Assembly (NCBI GenBank): GCA_009920665.1
Contig: RFZL01000001.1
Location: 1-64,000, forward strand
Direction of reading: 5' to 3'
Length of the DNA: 64,000 nucleotides
DNA from: Alphaproteobacteria bacterium
GTDB lineage: Bacteria; Pseudomonadota; Alphaproteobacteria; Puniceispirillales; Puniceispirillaceae
The notes beneath the pieces were generated by a model. The model was given only the letters and a program-made list of their open reading frames with translations, was not told the origin of the DNA and made no database searches. The position numbers were made by a program, and so were the translations under genes. How positions within the stretch are numbered: position 1 is the first letter of the stretch; each line of letters starts with the position of its first letter. This document shows, piece by piece, positions 39,486 through 52,250 of this stretch.

Positions 39486-40070
39486 TCAGACCTGGGTGAT
39501 TTCCTTTTCCTTGTTGGCCAGAGCATCATCAATCATCTTGACATGGTCATCAGTCAATTTCTGGATATCGTTCTCGAGGTCACGACGCTCGTCTTCGGAA
39601 ATCAGGCTGTCCTTCTCCATTTTCCGAGCGTTTTCAATGCCATCTCTCCTGACATTGCGGACCGACACGCGGGCAGCCTCGGCATAACGACCAGCCACCT
39701 TGACCATGTCACGGCGGCGTTCTTCCGACAAATCGGGGATCGGCACACGTATCAAGGTACCTTCGGCCATCGGGTTGAGACCAAGATCGGATTCGCGAAT
39801 GGCCTTTTCCACCGATGCTGTCAGCGATGCATCCCAGACCGTTACCGTCAGAAGCCGCGGTTCAGGCGCGGAAATATTCCCGACCTGCGTTATCGGCATC
39901 TTCGATCCGTAGGCCTCGACCATCAGCGGCTCTAGCATGCCGGTTGAAGCCCGGCCGGCCCGCAACCCCATGAATTCCGTCTTCAGGCTGTTCAAACTGC
40001 CGTCCATACGGCGCTGGATATCATCAAGATCGACGTCTGACATTTGCCATTCTCCATTCCGGTCCATCAC
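39486..40070 (-). CDS. frr: Ribosome-recycling factor
   Basis: LRAGRASTGMLEPLMVEAYGSKMPI, IPIPDLSEERR-like motif. Confidence 0.97.
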   Translation of the reverse strand: MMDRNGEWQMSDVDLDDIQRRMDGSLNSLKTEFMGLRAGRASTGMLEPLMVEAYGSKMPITQVGNISAPEPRLLTVTVWDASLTASVEKAIRESDLGLNPMAEGTLIRVPIPDLSEERRRDMVKVAGRYAEAARVSVRNVRRDGIENARKMEKDSLISEDERRDLENDIQKLTDDHVKMIDDALANKEKEITQV

Positions 40071-40126
40071 CCACGCGGCACATCATGTGTATTCAGGATA
40101 TGATTGTGAAGAGCTAAGTGACCGAT

Positions 40127-40867
40127 CTAGCTCACAATGGTGAATTTTCCCTTGTGTTTGAGCACACGTTCGAACCCGCCGCTGTCTTCGATTGAGAAAA
40201 CCAGTATCGGGATATTGTTCTCCCGCGCCAGCGAAACAGCAGAGGCGTCCATCACCCGCAGATCCTCGGACAATACCTGCAGATAGGACAGGCTGTCATA
40301 GCGAACCGCGGCGGGATCCTTTTCCGGATCCGCCGAATAGACGCCATCGACCCGGGTTCCTTTCAGCAGCGCCGCACAGCCCATCTCCGAGGCACGTAGC
40401 GCCGCCGCGGTGTCAGTTGTGAAAAACGGGTTGCCAGTACCGGCGGCAAAGATGACAACACGCCCCTTTTCAAGGTGGCGCATCGCCCGGCGACGGATGT
40501 AGGGCTCGCACACGGCGCTGATCGGCAGGGCCGACATCACCCGCGTCGGCACGTCAAGCATTTCGAGCGCGTTCTGCATGGCCAGCGCGTTCATGACGGT
40601 GGCCAGCATACCCATATAGTCGCCGGTGGCGCGCTCCATCCCCGCAGCCGCGCCGGACACGCCGCGAAAAATATTGCCGCCACCAATGACAAGACAGGTT
40701 TCCACACCGGAAGCAATGACATCCCGCACCTCGCGGGCAACAGTGGCAACCATTTCCGGATCAATCCCATAGGCCTGCTGGCCCATCAGGGATTCACCCG
40801 AAATCTTCAGAAGAACGCGCGAATAGAGATGCTCTGATCCACCGTCCTTGTCACCGCCGTCTGTCAT
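40127..40867 (-). CDS. pyrH: Uridylate kinase
   Basis: [37 protein letters not shown]. Confidence 0.97.
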   Translation of the reverse strand: MTDGGDKDGGSEHLYSRVLLKISGESLMGQQAYGIDPEMVATVAREVRDVIASGVETCLVIGGGNIFRGVSGAAAGMERATGDYMGMLATVMNALAMQNALEMLDVPTRVMSALPISAVCEPYIRRRAMRHLEKGRVVIFAAGTGNPFFTTDTAAALRASEMGCAALLKGTRVDGVYSADPEKDPAAVRYDSLSYLQVLSEDLRVMDASAVSLARENNIPILVFSIEDSGGFERVLKHKGKFTIVS

Positions 40868-40902
40868 ACCTATCCCCCGGTCAATGGCTGGACGCTAAAG
40901 GG

Positions 40903-41826
40903 TCAGGACAGTTGCGCTGCCACCTCGGCCGCGAAGTCTGTCTCTTCTTTCTCGATGCCCTCGCCAAGATTAAAGCGGACGAAACCGGTCAGCGCAATCT
41001 CCGCGCCAGCATCCTTGCCGGCATTGGCGACAACATCGGCAATGCGGGTCTCTCCGTCGATGACCGATGTCTGCTCCAGAAGAACAACCTCCTGATAATA
41101 TTTTTTCATCCGGCCCTGCACCATCTTCTCGGCGATTTCCTGTGGCTTGCCAGAGGCCTTCGCCTGCTCGATCAGCACATCACGTTCACGCTGCACGGCT
41201 TCAGGATCGAGATCCTCAACCGACAGGCTGGCTGGCGAGGTTGCCGCGATATGCATCGCGATCTGCTTGCCAAGACCCTCCAGCGCATCGGCGCCGGCTG
41301 TCGATTCAAGCGCCACCAGAACGCCGATACGGCCAAGGCCGGGCGCGGTGGAGTTGTGCATGTAGGGAACAACGGTTCCCGAACCGACAGACATGGTGGC
41401 CATCCGGCGAAGCGACATGTTCTCGCCGATGGTGGCGATCTTGTTTGTCAGTTCATCGGCGACATTGCGGCCTGTCTCCGGATAATCGGCTGCGGCAAGC
41501 GCATCCAGATCGTCAGCGTCGAGCGCGAGTGTCGCCAGCGTCGAGGCGAATTCCTGAAATTCGGTATTGCGGGCAACGAAGTCTGTTTCGGCATTGAGTT
41601 CAATCACCGCGCCCTTCGTGCCATCCACACAAAGGGCGACAAGGCCTTCCGAGGCCACACGTCCGGATTTCTTGGCTGCTGTGGCAAGACCCTTGGTGCG
41701 CAGCCAGTCGACAGCTGCCTCCATATCACCACCGGTCTCGGCAAGCGCCTTCTTGCAATCCATCATGCCGGCGCCGGATTTTTCGCGGAGTTCCTTAACA
41801 AGTGCAGCTGTCACGCTCATCGTCAT
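40903..41826 (-). CDS. tsf: Elongation factor Ts
   Basis: [34 protein letters not shown]. Confidence 0.97.
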   Translation of the reverse strand: MTMSVTAALVKELREKSGAGMMDCKKALAETGGDMEAAVDWLRTKGLATAAKKSGRVASEGLVALCVDGTKGAVIELNAETDFVARNTEFQEFASTLATLALDADDLDALAAADYPETGRNVADELTNKIATIGENMSLRRMATMSVGSGTVVPYMHNSTAPGLGRIGVLVALESTAGADALEGLGKQIAMHIAATSPASLSVEDLDPEAVQRERDVLIEQAKASGKPQEIAEKMVQGRMKKYYQEVVLLEQTSVIDGETRIADVVANAGKDAGAEIALTGFVRFNLGEGIEKEETDFAAEVAAQLS

Positions 41827-41870
41827 GTTCCCGTTTCAGATAAGTTGATCTATTTGTGGTTGTTACATAC

Positions 41871-41896
41871 CAAACCGCCCCGTTTCCGGGGCGGTC
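41871..41896 (-). terminator. Hairpin/attenuator between rpsB and tsf
   Basis: Reverse strand ACCGCCCCG-GAAA-CGGGGCGGT followed by TTGG; only a weak U-tract. Confidence 0.55.
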
Positions 41897-41927
41897 AGCA
41901 AATATCTTGTCCTGCGGCAGCCCGCAT

Positions 41928-42842
41928 TCAGCTGGCAGCTTCCTCACCATCTGTTTTGGCTTCAGCTGCAGCATCTTCTGCCGGAGCTTCCTCAGCCGGA
42001 GCTTTCTCGACCGGAGATTCCTCAGCAGGCGCCTCTGCATTCTGTTCCGGAGATTCCGGTGCAGTGGCTTCTGCTGCGGGCGCTTCCTCGGCCACAGCCG
42101 CCTCGGCCGGTGCCTCGGTTGCCTCGCCGACATCGCCGCCGCTCTTCATCAATTCGGTCTGCAGACCGTCGAGCACGGCTGCCTGCGCCAGCTCACAATA
42201 GAAGGAGATCGCGCGCATGGCATCGTCATTGCCCGGAATAATGTAATCGACACCTTCCGGCTTGGCGTTGGAATCAACGATGGCAATAACCGGAATGCCA
42301 AGTCGGTTGGCCTCCTCGACGGCGATGGCTTCCTTGTTTGTGTCGATCACGAACAACATGTCAGGAAGACCGCCCATTTCCTTGATCCCGCCAAGCGTCA
42401 GCTCCAGCTTGTCACGCTCACGGGTGAGTTGAAGGACTTCCTTCTTTGTCAGCTGGTTGATCTCGTCGCTGTCCATGCGGGCTTCAAGGTCGCGAAGACG
42501 GCGGATCGACCGCGAGACAGTCGCCCAGTTGGTCATCATGCCGCCAAGCCAGCGATGGTTCACGTAATACTGCCCGCAATTGCGTGCGGTTTCGGCGATC
42601 TTGTCAGCCGCGGCGCGCTTTGTTCCAACAAACAGGACACGACCGCCACGCGAGGTCACTTCGCTCAGCGCTTTCAGCGCCGCGTGCAGCATCGGCACGG
42701 TCTGTTGCAGATCAAGGATGTGGATCTTGTTACGCTCGCCGAAAATGAACGGCTTCATGCGCGGGTTCCAGCGACGTGTGCTGTGGCCGAAATGAACGCC
42801 AGCCTCAAGCATCTGGCGCATGGAAAAACTGGGTAGAGACAT
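41928..42842 (-). CDS. rpsB: 30S ribosomal protein S2 with long Ala/Glu-rich C-terminal tail
   Basis: [28 protein letters not shown]...; last ~65 aa are A/E/P-rich. Confidence 0.97.
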   Translation of the reverse strand: MSLPSFSMRQMLEAGVHFGHSTRRWNPRMKPFIFGERNKIHILDLQQTVPMLHAALKALSEVTSRGGRVLFVGTKRAAADKIAETARNCGQYYVNHRWLGGMMTNWATVSRSIRRLRDLEARMDSDEINQLTKKEVLQLTRERDKLELTLGGIKEMGGLPDMLFVIDTNKEAIAVEEANRLGIPVIAIVDSNAKPEGVDYIIPGNDDAMRAISFYCELAQAAVLDGLQTELMKSGGDVGEATEAPAEAAVAEEAPAAEATAPESPEQNAEAPAEESPVEKAPAEEAPAEDAAAEAKTDGEEAAS

Positions 42843-43033
42843 CGTAAAACTCCTGTTCTCCGGTTAAACCTCCATGCGGGGAATGAAAGGCTGTAAAGCC
42901 CTCACCGGAATGCCCCCTTGCCGACTGCTGTCGGCGGGCGCGGCCCGCATGTGTGAATTGCGCGTGGTGTACCGAAAGCGGCAAGCAAATGCAAGTCGAA
43001 ATCAAGCGCCGGTCAGTGCCGGGGCAGGCGGCA

Positions 43034-46000
43034 CTAAAGATCCTGCACTTCCAGAACGCCCGGAAGTTGACGAAGTGATTGCCGCGTCTCACCACTCAAC
43101 TTGTAACGGCCGGGAAGCGTCACCCGTACCGCCTTGCCGTCGATCTCCATCTGCAGCTTCACCTCGGCCTGCCCCGGCCCATCGTCGGACAGCAGCGATT
43201 TCAAAGCTTGCAGTGGGCGGTCATCCTGCACGAAGACACCGACGCCGCCATTCCAGGCTGCGATGGCGTCATCAAGTGCCTGTACGCGCGCTGCAGTAAG
43301 GCGCGGGCCATTTTCCTCAAGCCGGAGGTTCGCCGCGACCAGAACCGGCATGTCGCTGTCGAGCAATTCCTGGCTTTCGGCCAGAATGTCGGCAAAGAAA
43401 GTCACCTCGAACATGCCGGACTGGTCGGTGAACTGCACAAAGGCGAACTTGTTGCCACGTTGCGAAATCCGCACCTGTTTCGAGGTCACCGATCCGGCAA
43501 GATGCACCCGCGGCTTGATCATGCGGGCCTCGATCATCTCGGCAAGGGCGGCGGCCGATGTGACCTGCAGCCTTTCAAGCCGCCCCACATAGCCATCCAG
43601 CGGATGCGCCGACAGGTACAGGCCAAGCGCATCGAACTCCTCGCGCAGCCTGTCCATGCCCCCCCAGTCATCGCAGGCGCGCAGCCGCACCGTATTGTCG
43701 AGCGCGTCATCGCCGCCAAACAGGCTGTCCTGGCTCGACTGCGAATCACGCCACATGGCCTCGGCATGGCCAAGCACGCCCTCGATATTCTCGATCAATT
43801 CGCGCCTGTTGCCATGCAGGCTGTCAAGCGCACCGGCGCGAATCAGATGTTCCATCTGCCGTCTGTTGGCGGCCTCGCGCGGCAGGCGCCGCAAAAAATC
43901 CGACAGGTCGGCAAAGGTGCCATTCTGCTCACGCTCCTCGACAAGCCGTGCCATCGCTTCACCGCCAACATTGCGAATGGCGCCAAGCGCATACCGGATG
44001 GATGCGGCGGCGCCATTGCGCGGTGGCTCAACCGTGAAGCTGGCGCCGGACTGGTTGACGTCAGGCGGCAATACCGGAATATCGGCGCGCTGGCATTCCT
44101 GCCTGAACGCGGCCAGCTTGTCGGTGCTGCCGGCGTCAAGCGCCATCGAGGCGGCGATGAATTCCTCCGGGTAATTGGCTTTCAGCCAGGCCGTCTGGTA
44201 GGACACCAGCGCATAGGCGGCGGCGTGTGATTTGTTGAACCCGTAACCCGCAAAGGCGGCAATCTGGTCGAACACATCCGAGGCAAGCTGTTCGTCCAGA
44301 TCATTCGCCACCGAGCCGGCGATAAAGGTCTGGCGCTGCTTGTCCATTTCAGCCTTGATCTTCTTGCCCATGGCCCGCCGCAGCAGATCGGCCCCGCCAA
44401 GCGTATAGCCTGCAAGCACCCGCGCCGCCTGCTGCACCTGTTCCTGATAGATCATGATGCCGTAGGTTTCGGCCAGCACAGGTTCCAGTGCCGGATGCAT
44501 GTAGGTAACCTGTGACGGGTCATGCTTGCGCGCGACGTAATGCTTGATGTTCTCCATCGGCCCCGGCCGATAGAGCGCGACGACGGCGATGATATCCTCG
44601 AACCGGTCAGGCTTCAGCCCCTTGAGGACATCCCGCATGCCAGCCGATTCAAGCTGGAACACACCAACCGTGTCACCGGCGGACAGCATCTCGAACGTCT
44701 TCGCATCATCAAGCGGGATCGAGGTAAGATCGATTTCGACCCCGCGCGCGGCCAGGAAGGTGACCGCCCGTTCCAGAACTGTCAGCGTCTTCAGCCCCAG
44801 AAAATCGAATTTCACCAGCCCGGCATTCTCAACCCACTTCATGTTGAACTGTGTTACCGGCATCGGCGAACGCGGGTCGCGATAAAGCGGCACAAGCTGG
44901 TCAAGCGGACGGTCCCCGATCACCAGACCGGCAGCATGCGTCGAGGCATGACGGAACAGACCCTCGATCTTCATCGAGGTGTTGATCAGTTCCGCCACCT
45001 GTTCATCCTCGCGGCGTTGCCGGCGCAGATCCTCCTCGCTTTCAAGCGCCTGTGCGATGGTGGTCGGGTTGGCAGGATTGTTCGGAATCAGTTTCGCGAT
45101 GCGGTCAACCTGTGAATAGGGCATTTCCAGCACCCGCCCGACATCGCGGAGCGCGGCGCGCGCCTGCAGCGATCCGAAGGTGATAATCTGGGCGACACGG
45201 TCAAAGCCGTATTTCTCCTGCACATAGGCGATCACCTCATCACGCCGGTCCTGGCAGAAATCGATATCGAAATCCGGCATCGAAACGCGTTCGGGGTTGA
45301 GAAAGCGTTCAAACAACAACCCCCATCGCAGCGGGTCGAGATCGGTGACCGACAACGCCCAGGCGACAACCGATCCGGCGCCGGAGCCCCGCCCCGGCCC
45401 CACCGGAATCCCCTGTCGCTTCGCCCATTGAATGAAATCGGCAACAATCAGGAAATAGCCGGGGAACCCCATCTGATTGATCACGCCAAGTTCATAGACC
45501 AGACGCTGGCGATAGGGGGTCGCAACCTCATCACGCGCCGGCGGGTCCATGTCCGATGTGAAGACATGATGTTGCAACCGCTCTTCAAGCCCGACCTCGG
45601 ATTGTCGGCGCAGTTCATCCTCTTCATTCAACCCGCTCTCGGCCTCGAAAGGTGGCAGAATGGGATCACGCTTCTCGGCGACAACGCTGCACCGTTGCGC
45701 GATGACCAGCGTGTTGTGGACCGCTTCCGGCACATCGGCAAACAGGGCCGCCATCTCATCGGCGCTCTTGAAGTAATGCTCGGCCGAGAAGCGCCGGCGA
45801 TCTTCCTCGGCAAGCTTGCGACCAGTGCCTATACAGACAAGCACATCATGCGGCACTTCCATGTCGCGGGTCTCAAAACGACAGTCATTGGTGGCCACAA
45901 GCGGCAGCCCGGTCGCAAGCGCGGCATCAAGAAGGATCGGCTCGGCACGCTGCCCGGCGGCAAGGCCATGACGTTGAAGTTCGATATAGACGCTACCCGG

Positions 46001-46552
46001 CAGCGCAGCCGTAAGCGCGGCAAGACGTTCGTCGACGAGGCTCGTCTGGCCGTCCGCCGCCGGCTTGCCGACAAACCCGTTCTCGCTGCCGCCGGTGAGC
46101 AGGATTACCCCCTCACCGGCAGCCGCCAGTGAGTCCAGCGCGATCACCGGATCGTCACCACCCTCGACCGATAGCAAGGCTGCCGAATTCAACCGGCAGA
46201 GGGTTGCATAGCCAGCCTCCGTCTGCGCCAGCAGCACGACCTCGCCACTGCCGCGATCATCAGCGAGCAGACATTCAAGGCCGATGATCGGCTGCACGCT
46301 GGCCTGCATCATGATCTGCGAGAATTCCAGTGCGCCAAACATGTTATTGGTGTCGGTGATCGCCACGGCAGGCTGCGAATCGGCCGTGGCCAGCGCCGCC
46401 AGCTGCTTCAGCCGAAGCGTCGACTCCGCCAGTGAATAGGCTGAATGCACACGAAGATGCACGAAGGATGATGGCATGGGATCCGGTCCGGCAATACTGT
46501 TCCGCAGCAGGATATCGCAGCGCGCCGCCCCGGCAAACCGCTTTTGGCGCAT
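43034..46552 (-). CDS. dnaE: DNA polymerase III subunit alpha
   Basis: FVHLRVHSAYSLAEST PHP, PDFDIDFCQDRRDEVI catalytic, GAGSVVAWAL. Confidence 0.97.
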   Translation of the reverse strand: MRQKRFAGAARCDILLRNSIAGPDPMPSSFVHLRVHSAYSLAESTLRLKQLAALATADSQPAVAITDTNNMFGALEFSQIMMQASVQPIIGLECLLADDRGSGEVVLLAQTEAGYATLCRLNSAALLSVEGGDDPVIALDSLAAAGEGVILLTGGSENGFVGKPAADGQTSLVDERLAALTAALPGSVYIELQRHGLAAGQRAEPILLDAALATGLPLVATNDCRFETRDMEVPHDVLVCIGTGRKLAEEDRRRFSAEHYFKSADEMAALFADVPEAVHNTLVIAQRCSVVAEKRDPILPPFEAESGLNEEDELRRQSEVGLEERLQHHVFTSDMDPPARDEVATPYRQRLVYELGVINQMGFPGYFLIVADFIQWAKRQGIPVGPGRGSGAGSVVAWALSVTDLDPLRWGLLFERFLNPERVSMPDFDIDFCQDRRDEVIAYVQEKYGFDRVAQIITFGSLQARAALRDVGRVLEMPYSQVDRIAKLIPNNPANPTTIAQALESEEDLRRQRREDEQVAELINTSMKIEGLFRHASTHAAGLVIGDRPLDQLVPLYRDPRSPMPVTQFNMKWVENAGLVKFDFLGLKTLTVLERAVTFLAARGVEIDLTSIPLDDAKTFEMLSAGDTVGVFQLESAGMRDVLKGLKPDRFEDIIAVVALYRPGPMENIKHYVARKHDPSQVTYMHPALEPVLAETYGIMIYQEQVQQAARVLAGYTLGGADLLRRAMGKKIKAEMDKQRQTFIAGSVANDLDEQLASDVFDQIAAFAGYGFNKSHAAAYALVSYQTAWLKANYPEEFIAASMALDAGSTDKLAAFRQECQRADIPVLPPDVNQSGASFTVEPPRNGAAASIRYALGAIRNVGGEAMARLVEEREQNGTFADLSDFLRRLPREAANRRQMEHLIRAGALDSLHGNRRELIENIEGVLGHAEAMWRDSQSSQDSLFGGDDALDNTVRLRACDDWGGMDRLREEFDALGLYLSAHPLDGYVGRLERLQVTSAAALAEMIEARMIKPRVHLAGSVTSKQVRISQRGNKFAFVQFTDQSGMFEVTFFADILAESQELLDSDMPVLVAANLRLEENGPRLTAARVQALDDAIAAWNGGVGVFVQDDRPLQALKSLLSDDGPGQAEVKLQMEIDGKAVRVTLPGRYKLSGETRQSLRQLPGVLEVQDL

Positions 46553-47166
46553 CAGCGAGGGTGAATGTCTCCGAGTTCGGCGATCTTGCCGTCCCTGATG
46601 GTCAGACGCCTGTCCATTGTCATGGCAAGCCGTTCATTATGCGTCACGATCAGAGCCGCCGCACCGGTGCCCCGCACGATTTTCTGAAGATGCTTGAACA
46701 CGTCATCGGCCGTTTCGGGATCAAGATTGCCAGTCGGTTCGTCAGCCAGCAGCACGCGCGGCGCGTTTGCGACAGCCCGCGCGATGGCGACACGCTGCTG
46801 CTCGCCGCCAGACAGCGCCCCGGGACGATGCTCGCGCCGGTCGGCCAGACCTACCATGCCGAGAAGCTGTTCGGCGCGCGCCTCTGCCTCTCCGCGCGCC
46901 AGTCCGGCCAGCATCTGCGGGATCATGACATTTTCCAGCGCCGAGAATTCGGGCAGTAGACGGTGGAACTGGAACACGAATCCGACATGGCTTCCGCGAA
47001 GACGCCCGCGTTTGCGGCTACCAAGAGCGCCTGTCGGCGTGCCGTCGATGATCACCTCGCCAGCGCTCGGCCGCTCCAGAAGGCCGGCGATGTTCAACAG
47101 GGTCGACTTGCCGGAACCGGAAGGCCCGACAAGCGCCGTCATCTCGCCGCCCCTGGGCAAGAAATG
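46552..47166 (-). pseudogene. lolD: Lipoprotein-releasing ABC transporter ATPase LolD, 5' end missing (deletion junction at ~47158-47166)
   Basis: [26 protein letters not shown]...[15 protein letters not shown]...[11 protein letters not shown] intact, but N-terminal ~30-40 aa replaced by out-of-frame lolC sequence. Confidence 0.85.
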
Positions 47167-48346
47167 ACAATGCCAGCGCCATCGCGATGACCAGCCCGAC
47201 CTCGGTTGGATTGACCTGCGCCGGCAGGGTCGACAGGAAATAGATCTCGGCGGCAAAGAGCTCCGCTCCGGAAATCGATTCTATAAAGCCCTGGATCGAC
47301 CCGATCTGCCAGCAGAACAGCAGCCCCAGAACGGTGCCGGCCAGTGTGCCGATGACGCCGATGCTGGCGCCGGTCATCAGGAAGATGCGGATGATGGTAC
47401 CGGCCCCCGCGCCCATCGTTCGCAACACCGCGATATCGGCGTGTTTCGAGCGGACAAGCATGATCATTGAGGAAATGATGTTGAAGGCGGCGACCAGAAT
47501 GATCAGCGTCAGGATCAGGAACATCACATTGCGTTCGACGCGCAGCGCGTTGATGAAGGTGCGGTTACGCTGCAGCCAGTCAAAGGCCCGCAGATCACCC
47601 TTCAGCCGGTCGGCCACCAGAACGCGGATATTGGCGATGTTCTGGGGATCTGCCGTATAGATCTCCAGCCCCGACGCGCGATCCTTCATGCCCAGGAACT
47701 CGCCGGCCATAACAAGTGGCATGAAGACAAAACTGTTGTCATATTCATGCATCCCGACATCGAAAATACCGGCCACCCGGAATGTGCGCCTCTTGGGAAG
47801 CGTGCCGAAGGCGGTGGCCTCGCCACGGGCCGCCGTCAGGGTGATGGTGTCGCCTACCTGCGCGCCTGTCTTGAAAGCCATGCCCTTGCCGATCAACACG
47901 CCCTCGCCATCGCGAAAAGCGGCGATGGTCGGCTTGTCGAGCGCGTCCCAGAGCGGCCGTCGCGCCGCCAGGTCCGACCACCGGACACCGCGAATGACCG
48001 CGCCGATATTGACCTTGGCGCGGGTCACCATCACCTGCCCCTCAATCTGCGGGGTGACGGCGATGACACCGGGAATTTCGGCAAGCGTCAGAGACAGATC
48101 GTCGAAATTCTCGATTCCGCGATTTTCAGCGGCATAGACGCCGACATGGCCGTTCAGCCCCAGGATTCGCCCGATCAGCTCGGCCCGGAATCCATTCATG
48201 ACCGACATCACGATGATCAGTGTCGCCACGCCGAGGGTGATGCCGGCTAGCGAGAACCAGGCGATGACGGAAATGAATCCCTCCGCCCGGCGCGCCCGCA
48301 TATAGCGCATGGCCAACAACCGCTCGACAGGGGAAAACAGGCGCAT
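47155..48346 (-). pseudogene. lolC: Lipoprotein-releasing permease LolC/LolE, 3' end missing (runs out of frame into lolD)
   Basis: RLLAMRYMRARRAEGFISVIAWFSLAGITLGVATLI... intact to [18 protein letters not shown], then out-of-frame lolD translation. Confidence 0.85.
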
Positions 48347-48397
48347 CAGGGTCCTTTCATCATGGCGTCTTGGCAGGAACCGCGCCTGCCCGGCCTT

Positions 48398-49717
48398 CTA
48401 AATGGCGTCACCGGTCACCATGGTGAGAGCGGAATCTGGCGAAACTTCGACACGTTCACCCGTCGCCCGGTTCTTGACCTCGACAACACCATTCGCCATG
48501 CCACGCGGCCCGATCACGATCTGCCACGGGATACCAATCAGATCAATGCTGGCAAGCTTTGCGCCAGGGCGTTCATCCCGGTCATCAAGCAGCGGGTCGC
48601 ACCCGGCGCCGGCAAGGCGGGAATAGATATCCTCGGCGCAGGCCGAGCAAGCCCCGTCATCGGGCTTCAAATTGATCACGGCGACATCGAACGGCGCCAC
48701 CGCGCGCGGCCAGATGATGCCCTTGTCATCATGGCTTGCCTCGATAATGCCGCCGACAAGGCGCGACACGCCGATGCCGTATGACCCCATATGGACCGGC
48801 ACACTGACCCCGTCGGGACCGGCCACCGTCGCCCCCATGGCGGCAGAATATTTCTCGCCGAAATAGAAAATATGCCCGACCTCGATACCGCGGAGACTCA
48901 TCAGATCGTCAACCGCGACAGGACAGTCCGCCGGGTCATGCTTTTCATCGGCCCGCGCATAGAGCGAGGTGAAACGGTCGACAACAGGCTGCAGATCCTC
49001 GTCATAATCGACGCTGGTGACGAGATCGGCGTTCAGCCAGTCCTTGTGGAAATAGACGCCGCTCTCGCCGGTCTCGGCAAGAATGATGAATTCATGGCTC
49101 ATATCGCCGCCGATCGGGCCGGTCTCGGCCTCCATCGGGATCGCCGTCAACCCCATGCGGGCAAAGGTCTTGAGATAGGACACGAACATCCGGTTATAGG
49201 CCGTGCGGGCGCGGTCGGCATCAAGATCGAATGAATAGGCATCCTTCATCAGGAATTCACGGCCCCGCATGATTCCGAAGCGTGGCCTGACCTCGTCGCG
49301 GAACTTCCACTGGATATGGTAAAGATTGAGCGGCAGCGCCTTGTAGCTGCGAACATGCGTACGAAAGATATCGGTAACCTGCTCCTCGTTCGTCGGCCCG
49401 TAGAGCATATCACGGTCATGACGGTCACGGATGCGGAGCATTTCCGCACCATAATCATCATAGCGGCCCGATTCCTGCCACAGCTCGGCAGGCTGGATCG
49501 TCGGCATCATGATTTCGAGGGCGCCGGCGCGGTTCTGCTCCTCGCGCACGATCTGCGCGATCTTGTCGAGAACCTTCTTGCCAAGCGGAAGCCAGGAATA
49601 GATACCGGCGCTTGATTGCTGGATCATGCCGGCACGCAGCATCAGCCGGTGCGAGGCAATCTGCGCCTCCTTGGGCGTTTCCTTGAGAAGCGGCAGAAAA
49701 TAGTGGCTGAGACGCAT
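48398..49717 (-). CDS. proS: Proline--tRNA ligase (short alphaproteobacterial type)
   Basis: [50 protein letters not shown]. Confidence 0.96.
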   Translation of the reverse strand: MRLSHYFLPLLKETPKEAQIASHRLMLRAGMIQQSSAGIYSWLPLGKKVLDKIAQIVREEQNRAGALEIMMPTIQPAELWQESGRYDDYGAEMLRIRDRHDRDMLYGPTNEEQVTDIFRTHVRSYKALPLNLYHIQWKFRDEVRPRFGIMRGREFLMKDAYSFDLDADRARTAYNRMFVSYLKTFARMGLTAIPMEAETGPIGGDMSHEFIILAETGESGVYFHKDWLNADLVTSVDYDEDLQPVVDRFTSLYARADEKHDPADCPVAVDDLMSLRGIEVGHIFYFGEKYSAAMGATVAGPDGVSVPVHMGSYGIGVSRLVGGIIEASHDDKGIIWPRAVAPFDVAVINLKPDDGACSACAEDIYSRLAGAGCDPLLDDRDERPGAKLASIDLIGIPWQIVIGPRGMANGVVEVKNRATGERVEVSPDSALTMVTGDAI

Positions 49718-49895
49718 GAAGCGGACCTTTCAATCGGGTGGTGCCGGCCGCGCCAATCTAAGGCGATGCCCGGCCCGATGCAAGCCGCCCTCTTCCGCAT
49801 CGATCCCGGAACGATCCCAGCCCGGCCATGGGTGGAAAAGCTGATATCATCCTGTTGCATTGCGTCCCGTCCCGATGGTGTCTATATCTCGGTAG

Positions 49896-50972
<1,077 letters not shown>

Positions 50973-51007
50973 CGCGATACTCGCACCATCTACCGGAGGA
51001 CAGAAAC

Positions 51008-52191
51008 ATGACAGTCTCCGCCACCGACATCCAAAACGCATCCGAACGGCTTGAAGGACACATTATCCGCACACCGTTCGTGCCGGCACCGGCGCTGTCC
51101 GGGCTGCTTGGCTGCGACATCAGGCTGAAGCTGGAAAATCTCCAGCACACCTCTTCGTTCAAGGCGCGTGGCGCCTTTATCGCCATGCAGGCGCTGTCCG
51201 ATGAGGCGCGCAGGCGTGGCGTCATCACAATGTCGGCCGGCAACCACGCGCAGGCTGTTGCCTATCATGCAAGGCAGATGGGCATTCCGGCGGTGATCGT
51301 CATGCCGGCGCAGACGCCGTTCGCCAAGGTGTCGCGGACCCGCGCGCATGGTGCCGAGGTGGTGCTGGAAGGCCGCAACCTGAATGAATGCGAGGGCCTT
51401 GTCAGCCGTATGATGATGAGCTGGTGATGATGGGCCAGGGATCGGTCGGGCTGGAGATGCTGAGCGAGGATGACACGCTTGAAGCACTCGTCGTTCCCAT
51501 CGGTGGCGGCGGTTTGATCGGCGGCATCGCCACCATTGCCCGTGAGATGCGCCCGAATATCAGGATCTACGGCGTCCAGACCGAACTGTACCCGGCCATG
51601 AAGCTTGCCGTGGCCAACAAGGATATCGCCTGTGGCGGTGAAACCCTGGCCGAGGGGATCGCCGTCAAGAAGCCCGGCGGTGTCACAAGGCCGGTTGTCG
51701 CCGATCTAGTCGATGACATCCTGCTGGTGAATGAACAGTCACTTGAATGGGCCGTTGGCAGTCTGATCGAACAGCAGCGCATTGTCGCCGAGGGTGCCGG
51801 TGCCGCCGGCATTGCCGCCCTTTACCAGCATCGCGCGGTCTTTGCCGGCAAGAAGGTCGGCGCCGTAATCTGTGGCGGCAATATCGACCCGCGCCTGCTG
51901 GCCTCGATCCTGAACCGCAACATGGCAAGCGACGGAAGGCTGGCGCGACTGCGGATCGATATCTCCGACGAGCCGGGCATGCTGGCCGCGATCACCGCAT
52001 CGATCGGGCGTTGCGGTGGCAACATTGTCGAAATCTACCACCAGCGGTTGTTCTATGATGTGCCGGCGAAACTTGCAAAGATCGACGCCGTAATCGAGAC
52101 GCGGGGGCCCGAGCATGTAGACGAAATCATCACCGATCTGAAGTCGGCCAGCTTCATTGTCCACCAGATGGATGACAGTTCCGGCGGTTAA
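51008..52191 (+). pseudogene. Threonine ammonia-lyase (IlvA/TdcB type with C-terminal ACT-like domain), split by internal deletion/frameshift at ~51388-51405
   Basis: ORF1 KARGAFIAMQAL...SAGNHAQAVAYHA...EGRNLNECEGL then frame change; ORF2 resumes at QPYDDELVMMGQGSVGLEML. Confidence 0.85.
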
Positions 52192-52250
52192 TTGCCGGGT
52201 GCGGCATCTGTTGCCTTGCCCTTGCCACGAAAACAGGACAGCCTTGCAGC

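Noticed and set aside
41861-41900. Strong full terminator between rpsB and tsf
   Set aside because: Hairpin is perfect but the U-tract is weak (TTTGG), so I list it only as a hairpin/attenuator rather than a confident terminator.
40912-42201. 429-aa plus-strand ORF ending in a Ser/Ala repeat ([27 protein letters not shown])
   Set aside because: It is the antisense of tsf and of the repetitive Ala/Glu tail of rpsB; the repeat pattern is explained by that tail.
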